Source of the DNA: Verrucomicrobiales bacterium
Lineage (GTDB): Bacteria > Verrucomicrobiota > Verrucomicrobiia > Verrucomicrobiales > DEV007
Direction: 5' to 3'
DNA length: 49,492 bases
Assembly (NCBI GenBank): GCA_030730365.1
Contig: JANQVJ010000052.1
Span: 92,281 to 141,772 of the forward strand
Shown here: in pieces, positions 26,051-34,135 of the stretch
Layout: each line of letters opens with the position of its first letter
Numbering within the stretch: the stretch's first letter is position 1
Notes under the pieces: model-generated
Databases searched by the model: none
What the model was told of the DNA's origin: nothing
The model's input: the letters and a program-made list of their open reading frames with translations, nothing else
Made by a program: the position numbers and the translations under genes

Positions 26051-27055
26051 ATGAGAAACAGCCACGAACTCGGACAGGATCTGGAGCGATTCAGAGACAG
26101 GTTTCACGCCCTGAAGACAGAGATCCAGAAAGCCATTGTCGGCTATGATGAATTGCTTACGGACACTCTCGTGGCTGTCTTTGCGAGAGGACACATCCTC
26201 CTCGAAGGGGTTCCCGGTCTCGGAAAAACGTTCCTCGTGCAGACGCTCTCCCAGGTGCTCGGACTGACTCCGGGGCGCATCCAGTGCACCCCTGATCTGA
26301 TGCCGGCCGATATCCTCGGGACCCACATCGTCAACGAAAACGAAGAGGGGCGCCGCGTCATGCATTTCGAAAAAGGTCCCGTCTTTGCCAACCTCGTCCT
26401 CGTTGATGAGGTCAACCGGGCCACCCCGAAAACGCAGGCCGCCCTGCTCGAAGTGATGCAGGAAGGCGGTGTCACCGCCGGTGGTGAGACGATGCCGCTG
26501 CCCAAGCCCTTCTTTGTCATGGCGACGCAGAACCCGATGGAGATGGAGGGCACCTATCCGCTCCCCGAGGCCCAGGCCGACCGTTTTCTCTTCAAGCTCC
26601 GCGTTCCCTTTCCTGATCGCGCCACCCTCGTCGAAATCTCGCGCCGGACGGCGGCTTTTGACATGCCTGAACTTTCCCGCATCCTCGATGGTGAAGAGTT
26701 AATCATGTTTCAAAAAATCGTTTCCGAGGTCCCCGTGGCCGATCATGTGAATGAGTATGCCGCGCGCATCATCCTCGCGACCCATCCCGGGGACGAGGGG
26801 CAGACCCCGAGTGTGGCGAAGTACGTCAGCTACGGAGCTAGCCCCCGCGGGATGCAGTCGCTCATCCGCGGTGCCCGTATTCACTGTGCCCTCGACGGTC
26901 GCACTGCCGTCTCGGTTGAGGATGTGAAGCGCGTCGCCCTCCCCGCCCTGCGCCATCGCGTCATCCTCAATTTTCAGGGGGAAGCCGAGTCAAAGAGTGT
27001 CGACGTGCTTGTGCAGGAGGTCATTGACAGTGTTTCCACCACCGTTATCGCCTGA
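26051..27055 (+). CDS. MoxR-family AAA+ ATPase
   Basis: 334 residues. Walker A GVPGLGKT (53-60), Walker B LVLVDEVNRA (from 116), sensor 1 FFVMATQNP, the arginine-finger region PEAQADRF, and a C-terminal lid domain. MoxR proteins act as chaperone-like ATPases for assembling or activating partner complexes and work with VWA proteins, three of which follow here. The ATG at 26051 is chosen over a TTG at 26009, since the added residues are atypical. The stop codon abuts the next ATG directly (TGAATG), which implies coupled translation. Confidence 0.95.
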   Translation: MRNSHELGQDLERFRDRFHALKTEIQKAIVGYDELLTDTLVAVFARGHILLEGVPGLGKTFLVQTLSQVLGLTPGRIQCTPDLMPADILGTHIVNENEEGRRVMHFEKGPVFANLVLVDEVNRATPKTQAALLEVMQEGGVTAGGETMPLPKPFFVMATQNPMEMEGTYPLPEAQADRFLFKLRVPFPDRATLVEISRRTAAFDMPELSRILDGEELIMFQKIVSEVPVADHVNEYAARIILATHPGDEGQTPSVAKYVSYGASPRGMQSLIRGARIHCALDGRTAVSVEDVKRVALPALRHRVILNFQGEAESKSVDVLVQEVIDSVSTTVIA

Positions 27056-30000
27056 ATGAAAGGATCGTCGAGGAACCGCTGCCGGGGGATACGACAGGGA
27101 TGGCTCTGTCTCCTCGCCGCGTTCGTCGGCGTGTCATTCGTGACCGGGCAGGAGTTGACGGAAGAGCAGTTTGTCGCCAGTTCGCTGCGCGACCGTACCG
27201 CCCTGCATTATGATCCTCTCCTCGATGCCCCGCTCGACTCTCTCATTAAACTTTATCGAGGGGCTGAGCGGGTCGATGAGCTAATCGGCCTCTACAAGAG
27301 CCACGTGGCGCAGTTTCCCGAAGACGCCGGGGCGAAAACGGTGCTCATCCGGTTGCTGCGTCGCATCGATCGCGCCGGGGCCGACGAAATGATCGCCGCA
27401 GCCATTCCACTGCATCCCGATTTCGCCCCGCTCCAGTTTGTCCTGTTTCGTTTCCTCGAAGAACGCGGGGATGCGAGAGCGACCGAGGCGCTTTCCCGCG
27501 CGATCGATCTCGAGACCAATCCGGCACGGCGGAACGAATGGCTCGATCAACTCCTGCAGCTGTCGGAAGGGGAATCGGCCCGCACCCTCGCCGAATTGCA
27601 GTTCAACAAGCTTCTGGCTCTCGAGAATCAGGCGGCTGAGAGCCTGCTCGCCCTCGCGCGACTGATGCAGCGCTACCAGTTCTGGGATCTCAGCATTGCG
27701 GCGCTGAACAAGGCCAAGGCCGCACGTCCGGATCCCGAAGCGGGGGTGGAGGTCGATCTGATGCTCGCGACGGCCCAGTCGCAGCTCGGGAATCGGGCCG
27801 ATGCCGGGCGCATGCTCGATGCGCTCCTGAAACGCCTCTCCGCCGACCACTGGCGTCGGCGCGAGATTCTGAGCCTGCGGGTCAGCGTGCTCGCCACCGA
27901 CGCGGAACGCGAGGCAATGTTGGCGATGCGGGAGGACGCTTACAAAAAGAACCCGCGCGTCGACGCATCCGTCCTCGACTACATCGATTTGCTGGCGGCA
28001 TCGGAAAAGCGAACCGAGGCAGTAAAGGTGGCGCTCGCTGCCCTGGCGGAGTCACCGAACTCGCGCCCGATCGAGTCGCGCGGGCTCGAGTTGCTCGAGT
28101 CATCACCCGATCCGGCAGCTTACGCCGATTTTCTCGAGCAGCGTCTCGAGGTATCGCCCGATCGCTCGGACCTGCGGTTTCGTCTCGTCAAAGCCTACTA
28201 CGCCCTCGGGCAAGACGCCGATGCCGAACAGGATTTTAAAACACTTGTGGCCGGTCTTCCGCCCGAAGAGGTTTCGACACGCCTCCTCGAACTTCAGCGA
28301 TACCTCCGCTCGATTGACCGGATCGACGCCGCTGCGCCTTCTCTCGAGAGCTATGTCCGCAGTCACCCGACACGTCTTGATGTGGCGCGCGAACTTGCCG
28401 AGATCTATGCCGATGGCAGGGCAACTGGCGCCATAGACGCTCTCGTGAGAGCCCTGAGCGCTTCCGAAGCCGAGGTGTCCGAGGTGATTGACCTCGCGGA
28501 ATTCCTCGTGAGCCGCGATTTCCTGCAGCCCGCCCGTGTTCTCGTTACGGCAAAGCTCGCCATCGAACCGAAGCAGTTTGAACTTGGTCTCCTGCTCGTG
28601 GACATCCTCGGGAAAATGGGGGAGTCCAGCGCCGCCGAGCAGCAGATCGCGCTCAGTCGGGAGCTCGCCGATACTTCGCCCCGCTATGCGCGCTGGCTCG
28701 AGGTCACCGTCGCCTCGCATCGAAGACTGGAGACGCTGACGGGCTTTTTCGACTCCGAGCAGAATCGTTTCTCGTTTGCCGAAGGTGAGTGGCCGGAGGA
28801 TAGGATCGAGAAATTCCTCATCCTCTGTGAGGTCGGGAAACAGCAACTTTTCAACGATCGCGTCGCCCGCGGGATCCGCGAGCGGCTCGCCCAGACGGGA
28901 ATCTCCGCACAACTCAGCATGAGGTTGCGAAACTTCCTTGTCGGGGTGCTCGAGACTGTCCCTGAGGCAGCCGGCGAGGTCGAAGAGCAATTGAAATTGC
29001 TCGCGACCGAGGATCCCGCCAACCGGCTCGAATATGACCTTCGTCGCGCCCTCGTCTACCACCGCAGCCAACGGGTCGATCTCGCGCAGATACTCGTCGC
29101 CGGGATCGACCTGACCGAGATCACCTCGGCACCGCTCTTGCGCGAGGCGGTCGATATTCTCATCGGTTATGGATTTCTAAAAGAGGCGGAATCCGCTCTT
29201 GGTGCGATCAACCGGCTCGAGCCCCGCGACCTGCTGAGCTGGGAAAAACGGCTCCTCGTCCTCGTGACCCTGCGTCAGGAGAGCACCTTCCGCTCCGTTA
29301 TCCGCAGCCTGCGCGGTGGTGATGCGGGGATCACGCTGCGCGAGCTTTCCAATCTCTCGCTCGACGAGCATCTTAGCGGGTCTTACTGGCGGTCGATCTC
29401 ATCCCTGATGGCTTCGGGTGAAATAGAACTTGAGGAGGTCCTGCCACTGCTGGCCTCGGCTGAGCGCGAGGATCTCACGACCGGGTCGAGGCTCTGGGCG
29501 GAATGGACCCGCGCTCTCGTCCTCACGCGACTGGGCCGTGATGCCGAGGCCGCCGAAGCGATCGCCCGATTCCGCGAATACGCGACGTTTCATAAGATCG
29601 CGGCGGTAAACTTCCCTGACGGCCTCGTCCTCTCGGTCGACGCCGCCTCTGATTTCCTGACGCCGCGAACGACGCCGGAGGCTGCCGCCGAGGTAAGCTC
29701 GGCGGCGTTTCTTCTCGATCAACCCGACTTGCGCTGGGCCTTCGAGCTGCCCGGCGATGGCAAAATCGTTTTTGTCGGACGGGCCGGCACTGCCGTGGTG
29801 GTCTTCGATGACGGAGGCTCTGTTCATGTCATCGACACCGTCACAGGCAAACTGGCCTGGCGGGAGCACTATGGTGAACGAGCCGGGGAGGGGAGTCTTC
29901 GCCGACCCGCCGCCTTCGACGAGGTGCCAGTCCCCGGCCTTCTCAGTCGCTCCCTCGATGAGGAGGAAAAGAGTGGTAAAGCGGCGCAGTCTTTTGCGCT

Positions 30001-31252
30001 TGCAACTGATCGCTTTTTCCTGGTGCGCGGTAACGAGTTCTGCGCCTTTGCCGTCGCCGACGGCTCGCTCCTTTGGAGTGCAGCACTGACGGCCCCGTCC
30101 GCTGCGAAAGAAATTCCAGAGACCGGTGCGAGCCGCCCATCGGTCACTTTTGTCGTTGAAGGAGAAAAGGCGGTCATCTTTGCGCCTGAGACACAGGTGC
30201 TGACCTGTTTCGAGACCGCCTCGGGAAAGCTGCTCTGGACCACAAAGATCGGCGAGGAAATCCAAGGCGAACTCGGGGGCATGTTCTCTCTGAATACCGG
30301 GCTTACACTTCGCGAGGGGCACGTTTTTGTTTACGGGCTGGATTCGGCGATTCTCGAGGCGGCCTCGGGCAAAATTGTCTGGAGCTTTAGCGGGGATGAG
30401 TCGGCCGTTTTTCCTCTCGTGCTTCGCGAAGCGAGGGAAGAAGTCGTTACAGAGGTCGTTTCCGCTAAAATTCCGCCAACGCCCGGCGCGCAAACTCCAA
30501 CTGCCGACCCCGCTCTGTTCGATTTTCAGGCGGGGGGTGATTCGGGTGCGCTGAATCCGACGGCCTTTCTTTCCGCGCCGTCCGCTCTTGTCGGGCCGGG
30601 GGTTTTCTGGGCGAAAGAGCGGCTCGGGCGCGAGGAGGCCAGCTACGCTGAGATTTCAGAAGGGTATCTCATGCTCATGCAGAGCGGAAAAGTAAGGCGG
30701 ATCTCGACCCGGCTGCCGCTCGCCTCGAGGGAACTTCCGGCGAGTGGATCATTCATCGGGCAATCGGGGAATCATGCATGGTATCTCGACGGCGAGTATC
30801 TCCACCATGTCGATTTCTACCGCGAGCGCGCATCCCGCCTCGACGTTCGTGACTTGGGGGAACCTGCTGCGGTGCGGGGGACCCTGGTGGGGAACCAACT
30901 CGTCGTTCGCGGGAGTCGTTCACTCAAGGTCATCAATGCCCGCACCGGCCAGGTCATCGGACAGGGTAATCTGCCCGATGACCTGATCGACTACCTCAGC
31001 CAGTCAGGGTTCGATGGGGCGCAAACCGTCGCGGCCCCGGCCGTCTGGCAGGGACGGATTTATCGGGAGGGACGAGGCCACCCGGGCTATTGCCTACCCG
31101 TGACCGATCTTGTTAGCGGGAGTCGTTACTTCACGACATTCGGCAATCGGCTTCTCGTCTGTCTCGAGGCACCCGCCGCAGCCGGGGTGACACCCGCCAT
31201 TCCCCCGGCCCCGGTCGCACCTGCGGCGGCAGCGGTTACTCTGCCCAATTAA
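27056..31252 (+). CDS. giant exported TPR plus PQQ-type beta-propeller protein
   Basis: 1398 residues. It begins with a basic stretch and hydrophobic segment ending VGVSFVTGQ (signal peptide or anchor). Residues about 40-870 are helical TPR-like repeats (for example NAA..LGQDADAEQDF, MLATAQSQLGNRADAGRML). Residues about 890-1370 carry beta-propeller blades with the PQQ-type pattern 'D..tGkl.W': VIDTVTGKLAWREHYG, AVADGSLLWSAAL, FETASGKLLWTTKI, LEAASGKIVWSFS. The propeller is probably structural, as in BamB, not a quinone enzyme, since no catalytic residues are seen. It starts directly at the MoxR stop and ends 8 bases before the DUF58 gene, so it belongs to the complex. This fusion is not part of the classical Bat set. 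Confidence 0.85.
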   Translation: MKGSSRNRCRGIRQGWLCLLAAFVGVSFVTGQELTEEQFVASSLRDRTALHYDPLLDAPLDSLIKLYRGAERVDELIGLYKSHVAQFPEDAGAKTVLIRLLRRIDRAGADEMIAAAIPLHPDFAPLQFVLFRFLEERGDARATEALSRAIDLETNPARRNEWLDQLLQLSEGESARTLAELQFNKLLALENQAAESLLALARLMQRYQFWDLSIAALNKAKAARPDPEAGVEVDLMLATAQSQLGNRADAGRMLDALLKRLSADHWRRREILSLRVSVLATDAEREAMLAMREDAYKKNPRVDASVLDYIDLLAASEKRTEAVKVALAALAESPNSRPIESRGLELLESSPDPAAYADFLEQRLEVSPDRSDLRFRLVKAYYALGQDADAEQDFKTLVAGLPPEEVSTRLLELQRYLRSIDRIDAAAPSLESYVRSHPTRLDVARELAEIYADGRATGAIDALVRALSASEAEVSEVIDLAEFLVSRDFLQPARVLVTAKLAIEPKQFELGLLLVDILGKMGESSAAEQQIALSRELADTSPRYARWLEVTVASHRRLETLTGFFDSEQNRFSFAEGEWPEDRIEKFLILCEVGKQQLFNDRVARGIRERLAQTGISAQLSMRLRNFLVGVLETVPEAAGEVEEQLKLLATEDPANRLEYDLRRALVYHRSQRVDLAQILVAGIDLTEITSAPLLREAVDILIGYGFLKEAESALGAINRLEPRDLLSWEKRLLVLVTLRQESTFRSVIRSLRGGDAGITLRELSNLSLDEHLSGSYWRSISSLMASGEIELEEVLPLLASAEREDLTTGSRLWAEWTRALVLTRLGRDAEAAEAIARFREYATFHKIAAVNFPDGLVLSVDAASDFLTPRTTPEAAAEVSSAAFLLDQPDLRWAFELPGDGKIVFVGRAGTAVVVFDDGGSVHVIDTVTGKLAWREHYGERAGEGSLRRPAAFDEVPVPGLLSRSLDEEEKSGKAAQSFALATDRFFLVRGNEFCAFAVADGSLLWSAALTAPSAAKEIPETGASRPSVTFVVEGEKAVIFAPETQVLTCFETASGKLLWTTKIGEEIQGELGGMFSLNTGLTLREGHVFVYGLDSAILEAASGKIVWSFSGDESAVFPLVLREAREEVVTEVVSAKIPPTPGAQTPTADPALFDFQAGGDSGALNPTAFLSAPSALVGPGVFWAKERLGREEASYAEISEGYLMLMQSGKVRRISTRLPLASRELPASGSFIGQSGNHAWYLDGEYLHHVDFYRERASRLDVRDLGEPAAVRGTLVGNQLVVRGSRSLKVINARTGQVIGQGNLPDDLIDYLSQSGFDGAQTVAAPAVWQGRIYREGRGHPGYCLPVTDLVSGSRYFTTFGNRLLVCLEAPAAAGVTPAIPPAPVAPAAAAVTLPN

Positions 31253-31260
31253 AGTTCTGC

Positions 31261-32181
31261 ATGTCGACCCCGAACCCCACCGCCCCACGCGAAGAACTCT
31301 TCGACGCCGAGTTTCTGGACCGGCTCCGTGCCCTCTTCCTGCGTCTCCGGAAGCGGAAACAGCTGCGGAGAAAGGGACTCCAGTCCACCCCTGCGACGGG
31401 ATTCACGCGGGAGTTCAAGGACTTCCGCCATTACACCCCGAAGGACGACTTCCGCTCGATCGACTGGAGACTTTACGCGAGGCTCGATCGGCTTTTCATC
31501 CGGCTCTACGAGGAAATCCAGGAGTTTCATGTCCACATCATCGTCGACACGAGCGGCTCCATGGTCGAACCCTTCGCGGAAAAAAGGCTCACCAGCCTGA
31601 AGCTCGCGGTAGCGCTGGGTTACATGGGGCTGGTTGGTCATCATCGCGTCAGCATGTATTCCATCGGCGATGAACTGAGTGACCCGCCGCCGCCCATGAA
31701 AGGGCAGGGAAGCTTCCAGCGAGTCCTCGATTTTGCCCGTGACCTCGAATATGGCGGACTCACTGACCTCAAGCGGTGCTTTCAGGATTTCCAACCCGGG
31801 CGGCGGCGCTACGGGATCATCTTCGTCATCTCCGACCTCTACGGGCGGGATGTCAATGAGGCGCGCGAGGCGATCCGGCATGCCGGAGCCTGGCCGGGTG
31901 AGGTGCACTTTATCCAGGTCTTCCATCCCTGGGAGGAAAAGCCTGACGTCGAGGGCGAGATCGAACTTTTTGACGTCGAGACCCAAGAGCATCGCCGCCT
32001 CTGGTTTACCCCGCGCGACCGCGAACGCTACGAGGCGACCTACCGCGAATTCCTCGATGACATCGAAAAGACCTGCCAGTCTCGCCAGATCGACTACCAG
32101 CGCTGGCGAACCGACTATCCCTTCGACGAACTTTTCCTCGATCTACTTTCCCGCGGATCGGCGCTCGCGGGCAACAGCTGA
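31261..32181 (+). CDS. DUF58 domain protein with VWA-like fold
   Basis: 306 residues. It has the DUF58 signature region GFTREFKDFRHYTPKDDFRS and IDWRLYARLDRLFIRLYEEI, followed by a metal-ion-dependent adhesion site DTSGS (96-100). There is no N-terminal membrane pair, unlike many DUF58 proteins, so it is probably soluble or peripheral. DUF58 proteins pair with MoxR ATPases in Bat-type operons. The gene lies 8 bases after the TPR-propeller gene and 15 before the BatA-like gene. Confidence 0.93.
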   Translation: MSTPNPTAPREELFDAEFLDRLRALFLRLRKRKQLRRKGLQSTPATGFTREFKDFRHYTPKDDFRSIDWRLYARLDRLFIRLYEEIQEFHVHIIVDTSGSMVEPFAEKRLTSLKLAVALGYMGLVGHHRVSMYSIGDELSDPPPPMKGQGSFQRVLDFARDLEYGGLTDLKRCFQDFQPGRRRYGIIFVISDLYGRDVNEAREAIRHAGAWPGEVHFIQVFHPWEEKPDVEGEIELFDVETQEHRRLWFTPRDRERYEATYREFLDDIEKTCQSRQIDYQRWRTDYPFDELFLDLLSRGSALAGNS

Positions 32182-32196
32182 GTCATCCTGACATTG

Positions 32197-34125
32197 ATGC
32201 AATTTCTCAATCCAGGTTTGCTGTGGCTGCTGCTTCTCGGAATCATCCCCGTGATGCTCTATCTTTTCCGGCGCCGCTCGAAGCGGGTGCGGGTCTCCAC
32301 CCTCGTCTTTTTCAAGACCCTCGCGCAGGAGCACCAGGAATCCGCCTGGCTGCGCCGGATGAAGAAATGGCTCTCGTTTCTCCTGACGATCGCCCTCCTC
32401 GCCCTCGCTGTCTTTGTGCTTTCGCGCCTCATCGTGCAGCAGGACGATGCCGACGAGTATCGCACCGTCGTGATCCTTCTCGACCGGTCCGCTTCGATGG
32501 AGGTGCGTGATGAAAACGGGGAGACCCGCATGGAGGTGGCGAAACGCTTCCTCGAAGAACGTCTCAAAAAAGTCCCCGAAGAAGTCGGTGTCGCCCTGAT
32601 TGCTTATGACGTTCGCCCCGAGGTTCTCCAGGCGAGGACGCTCAAACGGCGTGAACTTCTCTCCCGTCTCGATGCGGTCACGACGCGCCCGATCCCGGGT
32701 CGGATCGATGCGGCGCTCGAGTCGGCAAAAATGCTGGCCGGTCTCGAGCCACCCGCCGCGATCTGGCACATCAGCGATCAACTTCTGCAAACTTCAGCGC
32801 CTGCCTCCGGCGAAACAGACGACGAGACGGACGACGAGACGGCAGCGCCCGCCGAAGTCGCTTTTTCTCTGCCTGACAACATCGCCCTGCGCGAGCTCAA
32901 TCTCGGACTCCCCGAAGTTAGCAATGCGGGGATCACCGCGCTGCAGTTACGTCCTGTCCCCCTCGAATACTCGCGTTACGACACCTACGTCGAGGTCGCG
33001 CTCAATGCCGCCGCCCCCGCGCCGCTCGCGATACGGCTCAATGTCAGTGTTGGCGGTATCCCGAGCCAGTTCCGCGAGGTCGAATTGGCGCCCGGTGAAA
33101 AGAGCGGGCTCACTTTCCGCATCAACGGGTCCCGCGATCAGGTTCTCCGTGTCTGGCTCGAGAGTGAAGACGACGACTTTGCCCTCGATGATCAGGTAAG
33201 CCTGCCGCTCCCCGACGTCAGTCCCATCCTCGCCGCCTGGATTCGCCCCGACGAGAGCGAAGATCCCTACACCCGCTTCGCCCTTTCCTCGATACAGGAG
33301 ACCGGCACCTTCGAACTCCTCAAGGGTGGTCCGGGTTCGTGGCCGCTTTCGGAGAAGGTCGACGCGGTCATCTTCGACGGATGGCTCCCCGCCGAGTGGC
33401 CCACCGACGTCCCCGTGGTCGTCATCAATCCGCCTGGGTCATCCGGTCCCGTCGTGGCGAGGAAACTCGAGGCTGGCATTCCCTATGACTCCGTGACTGT
33501 GGGGAACGAGGATCATCCCGTCCTTTTTCGCATCAGCAGCAGTCGTGTCGCCGTCACCAGAACCGCCCTTTTCGAAACGCGCGGATCGCTCGAGCCGCTC
33601 TGGATCGCGGGGAAAGATCCCGTCCTCGCCGCCGGTGAAGTCAATGGCCAGCGCATCGTCGTGATGGGTTTCTCGCCCGGGCTCTCGGACCGGCTCCCGC
33701 TCACCGCCTCGTTCCCCATTCTCATGGGCAACGCCCTCTTCTGGTGCGTCGATCAGAAAGACAATCCCGACAGCACCCGCCTTTTCTCCACCGGCACTCT
33801 CGCCCCGGTCACCGGGGGAAATATCACCTGGACCGGCGCGATCGGGAATGAGGGGAGAAAGCAGCGCTACCCGCTCACGACCGACGTCGTCGAGATGGAC
33901 CGCGTCGGGATGTGGGAGACCGATACCGGTGTGCGCGGCGCCGCCCATCTTCTCTCCGCCGCCGAGTCCGACTTGCGCGCCCAGTCGCCGAGCGGGGAAG
34001 GGGACCTCGACTATTTCGCCGCCCACAGCGGCATCGCCGGAAATTTGAAAATGTGGCTCCTCGCTGTGGTCGTCGTGATCCTGCTGCTCGAGAGCTGGCT
34101 TTTCCACCGCCACGCCGTTTACTGA
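32197..34125 (+). CDS. BatA-type VWA membrane protein
   Basis: 642 residues. Two N-terminal transmembrane segments (about 5-24 and 60-78) flank the conserved loop RVRVSTLVFFKTL of BatA/aerotolerance proteins. A VWA domain follows with MIDAS DRSAS (96-100). A long periplasmic beta-rich part continues to a C-terminal transmembrane segment (about 618-636, LLAVVVVILLLESWLF). Such proteins are thought to be held by the MoxR ATPase in an envelope complex. The ATG at 32197 is one codon inside a TTG start that could also be used. Confidence 0.92.
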   Translation: MQFLNPGLLWLLLLGIIPVMLYLFRRRSKRVRVSTLVFFKTLAQEHQESAWLRRMKKWLSFLLTIALLALAVFVLSRLIVQQDDADEYRTVVILLDRSASMEVRDENGETRMEVAKRFLEERLKKVPEEVGVALIAYDVRPEVLQARTLKRRELLSRLDAVTTRPIPGRIDAALESAKMLAGLEPPAAIWHISDQLLQTSAPASGETDDETDDETAAPAEVAFSLPDNIALRELNLGLPEVSNAGITALQLRPVPLEYSRYDTYVEVALNAAAPAPLAIRLNVSVGGIPSQFREVELAPGEKSGLTFRINGSRDQVLRVWLESEDDDFALDDQVSLPLPDVSPILAAWIRPDESEDPYTRFALSSIQETGTFELLKGGPGSWPLSEKVDAVIFDGWLPAEWPTDVPVVVINPPGSSGPVVARKLEAGIPYDSVTVGNEDHPVLFRISSSRVAVTRTALFETRGSLEPLWIAGKDPVLAAGEVNGQRIVVMGFSPGLSDRLPLTASFPILMGNALFWCVDQKDNPDSTRLFSTGTLAPVTGGNITWTGAIGNEGRKQRYPLTTDVVEMDRVGMWETDTGVRGAAHLLSAAESDLRAQSPSGEGDLDYFAAHSGIAGNLKMWLLAVVVVILLLESWLFHRHAVY

Positions 34126-34135
34126 AAGAATTCGA

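Noticed and set aside
30000-31252. PQQ-dependent dehydrogenase
   Set aside because: Only the structural blade pattern is seen; no cofactor or calcium-binding residues, and it is fused to TPR repeats in a MoxR cluster.
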